A stretch of 64,000 nt of DNA, taken from the NCBI GenBank assembly GCA_000242935.3, contig CP007053.1, positions 3,643,001-3,707,000 on the forward strand, written 5' to 3'. Under the pieces are notes generated by a model. That model did no database searches. It saw only the letters and a list, made by a program, of their open reading frames with translations, and was not told the DNA's origin. A program made the position numbers and the translations under genes. This stretch comes from Opitutaceae bacterium TAV5. GTDB taxonomy: Bacteria > Verrucomicrobiota > Verrucomicrobiia > Opitutales > Opitutaceae. This document shows positions 26,808 through 36,358 of this stretch, one piece after another (position 1 is the first letter of the stretch; each line of letters begins with the position of its first letter).

Positions 26808-27902
26808 TCACGACCTCGAGGCAGGCTTCCGTTTCAGGTTCCCCGGTTGCCAGAAGCCGTCAATGAGCACGCGATGCGGATGTTTGGGCACGCCGATTTC
26901 CTGGCGGGAGAGCATGCCGACCAGCATGTCCACGGCAGTCGCGCCTGTGAGCAGGCCATTTTCGTCCACTCCAGCCCGTTCGGGCTGGGTGGAGTTGACC
27001 GAGTGATAGACTTTTTCAATACGAGGCGGCAGGTCGAGCGGGGCGTCCACATTGCCGATGACGAGCACCACTTCCACTTTCTCCCGTTTTACCCAAGCGC
27101 GAAGTTTTCCCGGATTGCGTGAATCAGGCCGGTAAACCAGCGGCGGGACGCGATCGGTTTCGGAGTGCGCGTGATAGTCCACCCAGTAGGCGGCCATCCA
27201 GTGATGATTGCAGCGCCGATCTACTTGCTCATCCACATATGCTCCGATGCGCCGGTATCCCGATGCACGCAGTTCCGTCATGATGGTCTGTGTCGAGGTG
27301 TACTGGTTCGGGACTACGGCGTGGAGCCGGGGCTCGGCAAAACTGTATCCGAAAGCCACCGCTGCCAGTTCATTCCATTGAAGATCCAGCCGGTGTCCCA
27401 ACGGTTGCGGAGGTATCAGCACGGCGCTGATATTGCGGGTGCGCAGGATCGTACGTGCACGCTCGATCGACATGTCGCTGCCGGGACCGAGTTCGATTTC
27501 CAGCAGCCCGAATCCCAGTTCTTCCGCCCGCTTGCGAGCCCCGCGCAGGTATTCGCCATAAAGGTGTACCCGTTCGCCAATACCCCGATGGAAGGCATTG
27601 ATCCATGCCAGCGCCGAACGGCGCACAAGTCGGGACCGGTAGCGGCAAAGGGCGCTGAGCAGGGCGTCCTGCCGGTAGCCCATTTCGCTGGCCAAGGCCT
27701 GTACCCGCGCCCGCGTGGACGCGGAGATGCGGGGGTGATTGCGCAAGGCCATGGACACGGCCGTGACATGCAACCCGGCGCGCACCGCGATCTCGCGAAG
27801 CGTCACGCGTTTTGCCGGGATGCCCGCGAGCGGAGAGTCGGGAGCTTCGGAAACCGAAGGGGTTTGCCGGGACGATGGCAATGCGGCGGGAGGCTTCGGC
27901 AT
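26808..27902 (-). CDS. LacI-family transcriptional regulator, paralogue group 1
   Basis: After a proline-rich N-terminal extension of about 30 residues comes the helix-turn-helix RVTLREIAVRAGLHVTAVSM with ALRNHPRIS. The sensor domain includes YGEYLRGARKRAEELGFGLLEIE and LRTRNISAVLIPPQP, and ends in VDMLVGMLSRQEIGVPKHPH-RVLIDGFW. That ending is shared in pattern with the LacI proteins at 33654, 44790, 47513 and 49001. It is divergent from a pseudopilin/PEP-CTERM/heparinase-like operon with 102 bp between starts. That gap holds a perfect palindrome (27941-27958), the likely operator. The gene is convergent with aroE. Confidence 0.92.
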   Translation of the reverse strand: MPKPPAALPSSRQTPSVSEAPDSPLAGIPAKRVTLREIAVRAGLHVTAVSMALRNHPRISASTRARVQALASEMGYRQDALLSALCRYRSRLVRRSALAWINAFHRGIGERVHLYGEYLRGARKRAEELGFGLLEIELGPGSDMSIERARTILRTRNISAVLIPPQPLGHRLDLQWNELAAVAFGYSFAEPRLHAVVPNQYTSTQTIMTELRASGYRRIGAYVDEQVDRRCNHHWMAAYWVDYHAHSETDRVPPLVYRPDSRNPGKLRAWVKREKVEVVLVIGNVDAPLDLPPRIEKVYHSVNSTQPERAGVDENGLLTGATAVDMLVGMLSRQEIGVPKHPHRVLIDGFWQPGNLKRKPASRS

Positions 27903-27940
27903 GACGCTTTGAGTCGAAAACGATCGTTCCGTCGCGTCAA

Positions 27941-27958
27941 TGCTCTACAACTAGAGCA
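27941..27958. promoter_or_regulatory. Palindromic operator candidate between divergent lacI-type and pseudopilin genes
   Basis: TGCTCTA-caac-TAGAGCA is a perfect 7+7 palindrome with a 4-bp spacer. It is 39 bp upstream of the LacI-type start and 47 bp upstream of the pseudopilin start. Size and symmetry fit LacI-family operators. Assignment to the adjacent regulator is inferred from position. Confidence 0.55.
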
Positions 27959-28004
27959 CCGAACTGCTTGAGCGTTGTCTCTCCTCGTGCAATTCCTCTT
28001 CCCC

Positions 28005-28730
28005 ATGAAACGTTCAGACATACCCCCGATGCAGCCCCGGCCCGCGCAGTTCCCGTCATTCATGGCGGATCGCGGTTTCACGCTGATCGAGTTGCTGACA
28101 GTGATTACCATCATCGGCATTCTTGCCGGCATCCTGATACCGGTTGCGGGAAAGGTACGCAACAGCGCCTACGATGTGCAGTGCAAGACAACCCTGCGCC
28201 AGTGGGGTATCGCCATCAATGGCTACGTCACCGACAACCGCGGCCTGCTGCCCGGCCCTGCGGGCGGTGATGTCTACATGCGCAACGGTCACCTGAAGGA
28301 CGGTGCGCAGAGCCTGTTCTCATTTCTCGCGCCCTATGTGACGATGAAAAACACCGACACCGGTCGCCTGCCCGACGACTATGTTTGCAGGAACAACCGT
28401 CGCATGGCGGTGGATGCGCTCCAGTCTCCGGTCTATCACGCGCACACCAACGTGCTGGGGGCGGACGGCACTTATTCGGGCACCATTGCTCCCATGGGCA
28501 AATACGGGAAAAAGGGGCAGGCGGCCAAACAGCCTCTCAACTACAACTCCCTGCACCATCTCATCGATCTCACCCGGGGCAAGGCTCTCGAGGACATTGA
28601 TATTTCCCTGACTCACGCGGGCGACCAGGCCTCGCTTCCGCAACAGATCGTTCACGGAGATCATCACAACGTGCTCTACTACGACTGGCACGTCGGCACC
28701 CTCAAGGTGAGTCTGCCTTCGTCTCCCTGA
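28005..28730 (+). CDS. Pseudopilin with variant H-X9-DW box
   Basis: The ATG at 28005 gives a leader of about 22 residues before the prepilin site [20 protein letters not shown]. The globular part has QCKTTLRQWGIAINGYVTDN and a C-terminal box HGDHHNVLYYDWHVG (H217), where the usual DG is DW. It is the first gene of an operon with a PEP-CTERM protein, a related secreted protein and a heparinase-like enzyme, divergent from a LacI-type gene. An upstream TTG in frame (27975) is less likely. Function in surface assembly is inferred from the class. Confidence 0.87.
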   Translation: MKRSDIPPMQPRPAQFPSFMADRGFTLIELLTVITIIGILAGILIPVAGKVRNSAYDVQCKTTLRQWGIAINGYVTDNRGLLPGPAGGDVYMRNGHLKDGAQSLFSFLAPYVTMKNTDTGRLPDDYVCRNNRRMAVDALQSPVYHAHTNVLGADGTYSGTIAPMGKYGKKGQAAKQPLNYNSLHHLIDLTRGKALEDIDISLTHAGDQASLPQQIVHGDHHNVLYYDWHVGTLKVSLPSSP

Positions 28731-28878
28731 GACCACACCTCTTCCCGACAGGCTTTCCGGCAGGGAAGCCATTTCCTCTTTCGCGCCTGCCCGCCACCTC
28801 CCCCTCCGCATTCACCTGCGCGCCGACCGGAGGGCAGCGCCGGAAAATACCACCAAGTACCTGTATCCACCCACTGCC

Positions 28879-30165
28879 ATGCAACACTCCCGCACATCCG
28901 ACAGGCCTCTCGCCATCGTCATCATCGCCACATTTGCCGTCTGGTTTTCCTCCGGCCTTGCCGCCGCCACCATCAAATGGGATGGAGGCGGAGGAAACTC
29001 GACCTGGACCACGCCGACCAACTGGTCAGGCGACATCCTTCCCACGAGTGCCGATGATGTCACCTTTGACATCAACACCGGTATGGCCACGAGTGGCACC
29101 CAGGTTGACTTCGGCAGTTCCGTGGGAGCGCGTTCCATTACCGTGGATCTCGCGGCGTTCCGCCTGAATGCCGTGGTGAGCAGATCCTTCACGCTTGGCT
29201 CCGCCACGGATGCCGGCTCGTTCATCCTCACCGACAGGTTCACCACGGACAGCACGGTTTTCGATTCCAACAACAGCCGCGCCATCACCGTCGAGTTCCA
29301 TAACGACCTTTCCCTGGTCAACCGTGGCACGGGAACCGCCTTTGTCGGCACGGATACGGCGGGCAGGATGGCGAGAATCCAGAGCAAGGACAGCACCACC
29401 GGCACGGGCGTCATCACCTTCGGTGGCAGCGGCAACTGGACTTTTCGCTCCAACAGTTATCTCGGGAAACACGCCGGCAACACCACGCAAACCCTCGCCG
29501 TCGTCCTTGCAGGAAGCGGGGCGGACGCTTTTACCGGCGTCCTCGAATACGGCGGCGCCACGGCCGCGAGTGTTGACACGCTGGCCATCGACAGCGGCAC
29601 TTTCCGCCTGAAAAACGCGACCGCCATCGCTGCCGCCGGTGTCACGGTCGGAGCCAACGGAACGCTCGACGGCATCGGTTCCGTGGAGGGCGACATCACC
29701 ATCGAAGGCAAGCTCGCCGCCGGGCTGGAAAGCGAGCGGGGACAACTCGCCTTTACCCGAAATCTCACCCTTGCCGACACCGCCATCACCACACTCCGTA
29801 TCGAATCAGGAAATACAAATGACTCTCTTCTTGGAGCAGCCGGAGGAGTTTTCACCCAGGACGGCGCGCTCGTCATTTCGGGCGCCGACGCCATCGCCGC
29901 CGAAGGTCAATGGATTCTCTTTTCCGGCTTCGGCAGTATCGCCGGAGAGTTCACCAGCGTCACGCTGTCCGGCCTGGGGGATCTCGCATGGGATTCCGCC
30001 AGTAACCGGTGGAGCGGACAAAATCTCCGGGGGTTTGACTGGAGCCTCGATGCGACCAGCGGCCTGCTGGCCGCGACCGGCGCCATTCCCGAGCCCGCTG
30101 CCGTCGCCCTGCTTTTCGGTTGCCTCGCCGCAACAGCCGTCGCCATTCGCCGCCGTCGCGCCTGA
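28879..30165 (+). CDS. PEP-CTERM protein with autotransporter-like beta repeats
   Basis: A signal peptide (ending SSGLAAA) leads into TIKWDGGGGNSTWTTPTNWS, a motif that opens beta-helix proteins with autotransporter-associated repeats. The body is a repetitive beta-strand pattern (TLAIDSGTFRLKNATAIAAA, GVTVGANGTLDGIGSVEGDI). The end has PEP at residue 404, a hydrophobic stretch (AAVALLFGCLAATAVAI) and RRRRA. It is probably exported and anchored through an exosortase. The following gene encodes a paralogue without the sorting signal. Role unknown; adhesion to, or display on, the glycan-facing surface is plausible. Confidence 0.85.
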   Translation: MQHSRTSDRPLAIVIIATFAVWFSSGLAAATIKWDGGGGNSTWTTPTNWSGDILPTSADDVTFDINTGMATSGTQVDFGSSVGARSITVDLAAFRLNAVVSRSFTLGSATDAGSFILTDRFTTDSTVFDSNNSRAITVEFHNDLSLVNRGTGTAFVGTDTAGRMARIQSKDSTTGTGVITFGGSGNWTFRSNSYLGKHAGNTTQTLAVVLAGSGADAFTGVLEYGGATAASVDTLAIDSGTFRLKNATAIAAAGVTVGANGTLDGIGSVEGDITIEGKLAAGLESERGQLAFTRNLTLADTAITTLRIESGNTNDSLLGAAGGVFTQDGALVISGADAIAAEGQWILFSGFGSIAGEFTSVTLSGLGDLAWDSASNRWSGQNLRGFDWSLDATSGLLAATGAIPEPAAVALLFGCLAATAVAIRRRRA

Positions 30166-30302
30166 TCCTTCGCGCTCCTCCTGCCGGGCGCCGGGCCGAA
30201 CCGAAAAATCGTTCTCCCCGAGGATCGGCCAGAAGCGTGTGCCCGGCTCATCTTCCGGCGCTTGCTTCCGCGGAACCCCAAACCCGACCTGTCAAACCTG
30301 CC

Positions 30303-31469
30303 ATGAGCCATTACCCGAAACACAAAAAGCCTCTCGCCCTCCGCGTGTTCGTTGCCGCCGCACTTCTGCCTCTGGCGACATCTGCCGCGGACATCACCTG
30401 GACTGGCACATCGGGCAATGACTTCGCCGCTCCTGCCAACTGGTCCTCCGGCGTGCGTCCCGGCCCCTCCGACACGGTCCGCATCGACAAAGCCTCCGGA
30501 CTTGCCAACGGCAAAAACGCACGCCTCGACCAGTCCCTCCGGATCAGATCTCTCACTATCGACCTTCCCGTGTACACGCTTGCCGCGACCCGTTCCCGGA
30601 CCCTCTCGCTCGAGGCTCTTGTCATCGGACCGAAATTCGCGGCCGGCTCCATCGTTTTCGATGGTGGCCGCACTCCCCGTCTCACCATCGGCTTCTCCCC
30701 GGAAATTGCCCTTCGCAACGAGGGCGGCGGTGCGGCCGGATTCGGCGCCGCCTTTCTTGTCGGCGATGGCGCCGCGACATTTGATGGTCCCGGCAACTGG
30801 AGTTTTGCTCACAACAGCGGCATCACCCGGACCCCCGGCAAAACCCTTGCCCTGCACCTCGCGCCCTCCTTCAGCGGCAATCTCCAGTATGCCGCCAAGG
30901 CCCCGCTTTCGGTCGATTCTCTCATCATCGATGGCGGCACACTCACTCTGGCCCGGAACGCTGCTCTCACCAGCGTCGCACCGGTCAGGGTCAACTCCGG
31001 TGGCGCCCTTCGCGGTATCGGGGAGATCGATGCCGATGTGCTGGTCGCCGGCGGCGCCCTTCTTCCCGGACAATCGCGCAGAACTCCCGGCCAGCTCGCT
31101 CTTCGCGGCAATCTCACGCTCGACAGCAACGCTCCCGGAACGCGTCTTGTTTTCCGCGTCGCTGCCGCTGCCAACGACATCCTCCAGGCGCTTTCTCCCG
31201 GCGCGGGCCAGACTCTCGCCCTTGGCGGCATCCTCTCGATTCAAATCGCCAGCGACACAACCAAAACTGCCGGCGCCCGCGACCGGTGGGTTCTCCTGGG
31301 CGACTTCTCCGAAACCCGGGGGCACTTTACCCGCGTCGAGCTCACCGGCGCCGTCGAGAGCTTGCTGATACGCGCGCCCGATTCCTCCCTCTGGCGTGCC
31401 TCAGGTCCCGGCGATCGTTCCTGGACTTTTGATGAAGTCAGTGGAATTCTCACCACCACCATCCCCTGA
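30303..31469 (+). CDS. Secreted beta-repeat protein, paralogue of the preceding gene without PEP-CTERM
   Basis: From ATG 30303, a signal peptide (ALRVFVAAALLPLATSAA) is followed by DITWTGTSGNDFAAPANWSS, which matches the opening of the upstream protein. The same repeat order follows (TLAATRSRTLSLEALVIGPK, VDSLIIDGGTLTLARNAALT, GGALRGIGEIDADVLVAGGA). It ends at WTFDEVSGILTTTIP with no PEP, membrane helix or basic tail. A shift to an earlier start would overlap the upstream gene and give no signal. So two related secreted proteins, one tethered and one probably soluble, are made side by side. A fragment of a third relative lies at 47122-47169. Confidence 0.8.
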   Translation: MSHYPKHKKPLALRVFVAAALLPLATSAADITWTGTSGNDFAAPANWSSGVRPGPSDTVRIDKASGLANGKNARLDQSLRIRSLTIDLPVYTLAATRSRTLSLEALVIGPKFAAGSIVFDGGRTPRLTIGFSPEIALRNEGGGAAGFGAAFLVGDGAATFDGPGNWSFAHNSGITRTPGKTLALHLAPSFSGNLQYAAKAPLSVDSLIIDGGTLTLARNAALTSVAPVRVNSGGALRGIGEIDADVLVAGGALLPGQSRRTPGQLALRGNLTLDSNAPGTRLVFRVAAAANDILQALSPGAGQTLALGGILSIQIASDTTKTAGARDRWVLLGDFSETRGHFTRVELTGAVESLLIRAPDSSLWRASGPGDRSWTFDEVSGILTTTIP

Positions 31470-31508
31470 TCCTCGCAAGCCACCCGCGCCCGGCGCGTCA
31501 CCCGTCAC

Positions 31509-33533
31509 ATGCCAAAAAAACCTCTCGCCTTCCGCTTCGTATCCAGGCTCCTGCTTCCCGCCGCCCTGATTTTCCCGATTGCGCTCCGGGCCAAGGGTGA
31601 TCCGGCGCAAGGCATCCCGCGGCCGGATCCCGCGCGCATCGCAGAGATCACGGCCTGGCTGTCTCCCGAAAATCCTGCCGGGGCTCCTCCGGTCCCCGTC
31701 TTTTACACACCTCCCTATGCCGATCGCACCTGGTGGAACGCCGTGGCTGCACGGCTCTCTGCCGGCGAACTCCTTGCCGCGGCCAATGCCGTCGAAGGCA
31801 CGCCACCGCCTCCTCTCCCGCGCGAACTTTTTGATGACTATCGCGTGACGGGCAACCGCGCCCCCTATGAGAAGCCTTTCAGCGAACGCACCGCCCGGCT
31901 CGGTCAGCTCGTATATGCCGAAGGGTTCGCCTTCAACGGACGCCGCCTTCCGGCCATCGAACGCGAACTGGCCGCCATTCTCGAGGAGCGTTCGTGGGCT
32001 GTGCCTGCCCATGTTCCCGCCGGAGCCACCGACGCGGAAACTTATACCCGCGTCGATCTTGCCGCTGCCGCGCGAGCCTGGAGTCTTGCCACGACGGATT
32101 ATCTGCTCGGCGACAAACTCTCTCCTGCCACCCGCGCCCGTATCCGGGCCGAAGTACGCGCCCGGGTCCTCGATCCCGTCGCCGGGCGCATCCGTGCCGC
32201 CGACAGCCGCGGCTTTTCGTGGATGGCCGGCCGCAACAACTGGACGGCCATCTGCAACGCCGGCGTCATGGGCTCCGCGCTTCTGCTTTCCGATTCCCCT
32301 GCCGAACGCGCCCTCTTTATCGCAGCCTTCGAGCGTTTCACGCAGCCTTACATCGAATCCTTCGGTCCCGACGGATTCTGCGAAGAGGGGATCGGTTACT
32401 GGTCGTATGGTTACGGCCATTACATCATGGGATCCGAACTCATACGAATGACGACCGGAAGGCGGATCGACCTTATGGCCGGAGAGCAGCAGAAACGCAT
32501 CGCCACCTTCGACGTTCGCTGGAAAGTCGCCGGCAGCGTCTACCCGGCCTTTGGCGATGCCAGTGTCCGTGCGCGCACTCCCGCCATGTTGCACGATTTT
32601 GCCACGCTCCGTTATGGCGGTTCCGGCGGGCTCGTCAGCCCGGGCGCTTCCGCGGGCGTGCATCGCCATCCGTTGGGAGCCCAACTTTACGTCATGCCGT
32701 TCCGCCTGTCGCTTCCGTATCCGGAGTCCGGTTCGCCGAAAGCCCAGGCGATCGCCGCGGCCGCGACTCGTCCTCCCCTGCGCGACTGGTTTCCCGACGG
32801 AGGCGCGCTGGTTGTTCGCAGCGCTTCAGCCGGCACGGGGCTCTCCGCCGCCTTCAAAGGCGGGCACAACGGACAGTCTCACAACCACAACGACCTCGGC
32901 TCCTTCATTGTTGTCAACGGCTCGCAACCCGTTCTCGGCGATCCCGGTGCCGATACTTATGTAAAAGACACCTTCGGCCCCAAACGCTATTCCAGCGGCC
33001 TGATGAATTCCTTCGGCCATCCCGTACCCCGTGTGGCGGGGAAACTCCAGCGCACCGGCCGTGATGCCCGGGCGAAAACGGTTCGCAACGAATTTTCGGA
33101 TACGCGGGATATCTGGGAAATCGACATCACCAGCGCCTACGATGTCCCCGGGCTCGACCGGCTCACGCGCACCTTCATTTTTGACCGGACAGGCCCGGGT
33201 CGTCTCGAAATCCTCGATCGGGTGGCCTTCAGAAAAGATTCGGCTCCCCGGACCTTTGACACCGCCCTGATTCTCCGTCCGGGCCAGAAGTACGAGCGAA
33301 ACACAGACGACGGATTGCGTGTGTACGCCGGAAACAGCGCCAGCGATGCCGCGCTTGATGCAAGCTGGAAAGCAACTTCCAGCCGGGGCGGCCGGCTTCT
33401 GGTGCAAGAGGAGCCGGTTTATGGAATCGTGCCCGATCAGCCACCCCGCGGGCTGCGGATGGGCCTCGGTTTCGAAAACCCGGTGGAAGAGGCGACGATT
33501 CATCTGATCATTACGCCAGCCGGAGGGAAGTGA
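31509..33533 (+). CDS. Secreted heparinase II/III-like enzyme
   Basis: 674 residues with a signal peptide (FVSRLLLPAALIFPIALRA). The N-terminal alpha/alpha-toroid has DRTWWNAVAARLSAGELLAA and the catalytic-region pattern MAGRNNWTAICNAGVMGSAL near residue 240. The C-terminal beta-sandwich carries GGHNGQSHNHNDLGSFIV near residues 451-468, with histidines of the heparinase II/III metal/active-site region. These enzymes cleave uronate-containing chains by elimination; the exact substrate is not readable. It is the large enzyme of the LacI-linked operon starting at 28005. A fragment of a relative is at 47009-47071. The closest relative in the window by architecture is the 655-aa enzyme at 2523. 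Confidence 0.82.
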   Translation: MPKKPLAFRFVSRLLLPAALIFPIALRAKGDPAQGIPRPDPARIAEITAWLSPENPAGAPPVPVFYTPPYADRTWWNAVAARLSAGELLAAANAVEGTPPPPLPRELFDDYRVTGNRAPYEKPFSERTARLGQLVYAEGFAFNGRRLPAIERELAAILEERSWAVPAHVPAGATDAETYTRVDLAAAARAWSLATTDYLLGDKLSPATRARIRAEVRARVLDPVAGRIRAADSRGFSWMAGRNNWTAICNAGVMGSALLLSDSPAERALFIAAFERFTQPYIESFGPDGFCEEGIGYWSYGYGHYIMGSELIRMTTGRRIDLMAGEQQKRIATFDVRWKVAGSVYPAFGDASVRARTPAMLHDFATLRYGGSGGLVSPGASAGVHRHPLGAQLYVMPFRLSLPYPESGSPKAQAIAAAATRPPLRDWFPDGGALVVRSASAGTGLSAAFKGGHNGQSHNHNDLGSFIVVNGSQPVLGDPGADTYVKDTFGPKRYSSGLMNSFGHPVPRVAGKLQRTGRDARAKTVRNEFSDTRDIWEIDITSAYDVPGLDRLTRTFIFDRTGPGRLEILDRVAFRKDSAPRTFDTALILRPGQKYERNTDDGLRVYAGNSASDAALDASWKATSSRGGRLLVQEEPVYGIVPDQPPRGLRMGLGFENPVEEATIHLIITPAGGK

Positions 33534-33653
33534 TTTGCCGCTCAACCGGATCGGACGGGCATAGTCGGCCATGATTTGCCCGGCGTCATGGCGATGACCG
33601 GAAACGCCATGGGCTACCGACGTGCCGGCTGAAGAAACTTGCCGATACTTCCT

Positions 33654-34712
33654 CTATCCGGCCCGCAGCGTGCTTCCGTGATTCCAGCAGCCCGGCATGG
33701 TATGGGTTACGGGATGCGCGGGCACGCCGGTCTCGTTGCGCTGGATCTGGCTGATCAACTGGTCCACTGCCACGGAGCCAAGCCGTTCGCCGTTCTGGAC
33801 GATGCCGCTCAGGCGGTCGCCCGCCGCCGGCACGAGCAGGCCCGCCATCCCGATGTCGCCCGGGATCATGCGCCCGGATTCGCGAATGATTGTCTCCAGG
33901 GGACCAAGAACGGGACCAACGATCACATCGGGTCTTTCGCGATCGAGCCAGGCGAGAACGGCATCGGAGGTCCATGCATCGACGATGAGCGGTGCAGGCG
34001 GGCGAAGGTGCGGACGGCGTTTCCCTGTTCCCGTTCCCGCTTGCCCGAGCAGGAAGGCGGCTTCCCAGCGGCGTTCGAGGCGTTCGCTGGTTTCGCGTCG
34101 CACGGCGAGGCCGGGACGGCGGTAGCCGCGCCGGGCGCACTCGTCGAGCGCGAGGCGCATGCCCTGGTAATAATCGGTCGTCACACGGTGAAACCGGTTC
34201 GTTGTCGGGGTGAGCCCGAGCACGACGACGGAGAAGGCGGACCATGCCAGATCGAGAGTGATCTGCGTGCTCGGCACGGGCGCGAGCAGGAGGCCCGGGA
34301 TGCCGCGCGCGCGAAGCATCTCGCCGAAGCGCCGGTTGCTCATGCCGTCCTGATGAAGCCAGAAATGCTCCAGCCGGTAATTGTGTTCGCTGGCGCGGGC
34401 GAGGGCGCCGGCGTGCATCTGCCGGAAAATCGGCGAGGGGTGACGCCGCCAGCCATCGGCTTCGGGAAACGCGGTGACGAAGGCCAGGGTGAGCCCGGGG
34501 TGTCCGGCGGCGCCGCCGCCCCGGCAGCGCCGTATCTGCATCAGCGCGGCGACGAGCGGATTGGGCTTGTATCCGAGTTTCCGGCACGCACGCAGCACGC
34601 GCTGGCGCGTGGCAGCGGAGACGTCGGGTTTGTTGGCCAGACTTTTGGAAACCGTGGAGGCCGAGACGCGCGCGGCGCGGGCGATGTCTCGCATGGTGAC
34701 GGGGGAAGACAT
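33654..34712 (-). CDS. LacI-family transcriptional regulator, paralogue group 2
   Basis: The helix-turn-helix is at the very N-terminus (VTMRDIARAARVSASTVSKSLANK), followed by a hinge KLGYKPNPLVAALMQIRRCR. The sensor domain includes MHAGALARASEHNYRLEHFW and LRARGIPGLLLAPVP. The end is AVDQLISQIQRNETGVPAHP, then GCWNHG, the pattern shared by five LacI proteins here. It is divergent from the BASS transporter operon and convergent with the heparinase-like gene. Likely represses the transporter/kinase/aldolase operon; the 230-bp divergent gap includes a TGCGC-ACAA-GCGCA palindrome. Confidence 0.92.
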   Translation of the reverse strand: MSSPVTMRDIARAARVSASTVSKSLANKPDVSAATRQRVLRACRKLGYKPNPLVAALMQIRRCRGGGAAGHPGLTLAFVTAFPEADGWRRHPSPIFRQMHAGALARASEHNYRLEHFWLHQDGMSNRRFGEMLRARGIPGLLLAPVPSTQITLDLAWSAFSVVVLGLTPTTNRFHRVTTDYYQGMRLALDECARRGYRRPGLAVRRETSERLERRWEAAFLLGQAGTGTGKRRPHLRPPAPLIVDAWTSDAVLAWLDRERPDVIVGPVLGPLETIIRESGRMIPGDIGMAGLLVPAAGDRLSGIVQNGERLGSVAVDQLISQIQRNETGVPAHPVTHTMPGCWNHGSTLRAG

Positions 34713-34854
34713 GGTGGAAAAAGACGGGAAAACGTCGGGACGATGAACAAAGGCACCGCGACGCGGGCATTTTACGCAACGATATTCGGAACGCGCCGCT
34801 TCCCTTTCGCCGGGCGTGGCGGCTACCGTAGAAATTCACGAAACACGGCCTGCC

Positions 34855-34868
34855 TGCGCACAAGCGCA
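34855..34868. promoter_or_regulatory. Weak operator candidate upstream of BASS operon
   Basis: TGCGC-acaa-GCGCA, 5+5 palindrome, in the 230-bp gap between divergent lacI-type (start 34712) and transporter (start 34943) genes. It shares TGCGCACA with the stronger palindrome at 44767. In GC-rich DNA such a short palindrome could occur by chance. The rest of the gap shows no clear feature. Confidence 0.25.
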
Positions 34869-34942
34869 TCCCGCGTCTGCGCCGCCGCGGGCGCGGTATC
34901 CGGGGGGATCGTTTGATCTTCTCCCGTCTTCTTTTCCCCTTC

Positions 34943-36358
34943 ATGCCAACCTCGCCAGTCAAAGATTCCTTTCCCCGGTTCCTGCCGATCATTGCGCTTC
35001 TGTGCGCGCTCGCGTTTGCGGGCATGTGGTTCGCGGGGCGCGCCGGCCAGGGCGGATTCCTGCTGGCGGGAGCGTTTCTCGCGGCATCGTTTGGCTGCAC
35101 GCGGATCGAGAAACTGAAAAGCCTCACCTACACGATGCTCATTCTGTGCCTCGTGTGCGTGGCGATGTTTTATCCGGCCCGCCTCCAGGCGTGGGGCGAT
35201 TTCCGGTTCGTGACGCTGATCCCGGTTCTGCTGCAACTGATCATGTTTGGCGTCGGTTCCCAGATGAGCATGAAGGATTTTGAAGGCGTGGTGCGCATGC
35301 CCAGGGCCGTCATCCTCGGCCTGTGCTGCCAGTTCACCATCATGCCGCTTCTGGGTTTCGTCCTGTCGCGGGCGGTCTCGTTTGATGGCGGCGCCATCGC
35401 CGCGGGACTGGGACTGGCCCAGGCGGGCAACATCGATCCGGCGCGAGCCACGGCGCTGTCGGGTGCGATTTCGGCGGGCATCGTCCTGATCGGTTGCTCG
35501 CCAAGCGGGCTGGCCTCAAACGTCATGTGTTTTCTGGCCAGGGGGAATCTGGCGCTGTCGGTCACAATCGCCGCGTGCGCAACGCTGATGGCTCCGTTGA
35601 TGACACCCTTGCTGATGAAGCTGCTCGCCGGCACGCTGGTGGAAGTGAGTGTGGTGGCGATGATGGGCGATGTTATCCGCATGCTGGTTTATCCGATCAT
35701 GGCCGGTCTGGTTTTTAACGCGGTCGCCACGGCCAGACCCTGGAAGAGCCTGTTGCGGGAAGGCGGGTTGTCCCTGCTGCTGATCCTGGTCATGCAGACA
35801 GGGATGGGGCTGCTGAAAAAATCGACGGCGGGCGACATCGGGCACGGACTGCTGATAACGGCGGGGCTGGTGCTCGTGCTCGCGCCGCTGGCGGGGGTGC
35901 TTGTGCGCGCGCTGACCGGTGGCGGCACCGAGGCGGTAAAACGGATGATGGCGTTTTTCTCGATGGCGGCGGTCTGTGCGATCCTGACCGTGATCACGGC
36001 CTCCAATCGCGAGAGTCTGCTCAGGATCGGGCTTCTGATGATTGGCGTGATGTTCGTTCATAATGTGGGCGGCTACCTTCTCGGCTACGTGATCGCCCGG
36101 CTTTTCAGGATGGACGACCGCTCCTGCCGCACGCTCGCCATCGAACTCGGCCAGCAAAACGGCGGTCTCGCCAACGGCCTCGCCGCGAGCCTTCCGCTGG
36201 ATGCTCCGGTCAAGGCGCTGATGGGCATCGCACCGGCCGTCTTTGGCGCGTTGCAAAACATCACCGGCTCCGCGCTCGCCACCTGGTGGCGCCGTGTTCC
36301 CGTGAAGGATGAGGTGGCGAAAAAAGCGGAAGCAAAAGAAACGGAGGGCTCGAAATGA
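34943..36358 (+). CDS. Bile acid:sodium symporter (BASS) family transporter
   Basis: Multiple hydrophobic segments (about ten) with family hallmarks: LIPVLLQLIMFGVGSQMSMK, the crossover region GCSPSGLASNVMCFLARGNL, then CATLMAPLMTPLLMKLLAGT, and near the end LAIELGQQNGGLANGLAAS. BASS proteins couple sodium to uptake of organic acids. Typical members are about 300-330 aa; this one is about 471 because of two extra N-terminal helices and an inserted helical segment (residues about 140-160) before the crossover. ATG 34943 is preferred over an upstream TTG. It overlaps the kinase-like gene by 4 bp (ATGA). Cargo is probably a sugar-derived acid, judged from the neighbours. Confidence 0.82.
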   Translation: MPTSPVKDSFPRFLPIIALLCALAFAGMWFAGRAGQGGFLLAGAFLAASFGCTRIEKLKSLTYTMLILCLVCVAMFYPARLQAWGDFRFVTLIPVLLQLIMFGVGSQMSMKDFEGVVRMPRAVILGLCCQFTIMPLLGFVLSRAVSFDGGAIAAGLGLAQAGNIDPARATALSGAISAGIVLIGCSPSGLASNVMCFLARGNLALSVTIAACATLMAPLMTPLLMKLLAGTLVEVSVVAMMGDVIRMLVYPIMAGLVFNAVATARPWKSLLREGGLSLLLILVMQTGMGLLKKSTAGDIGHGLLITAGLVLVLAPLAGVLVRALTGGGTEAVKRMMAFFSMAAVCAILTVITASNRESLLRIGLLMIGVMFVHNVGGYLLGYVIARLFRMDDRSCRTLAIELGQQNGGLANGLAASLPLDAPVKALMGIAPAVFGALQNITGSALATWWRRVPVKDEVAKKAEAKETEGSK

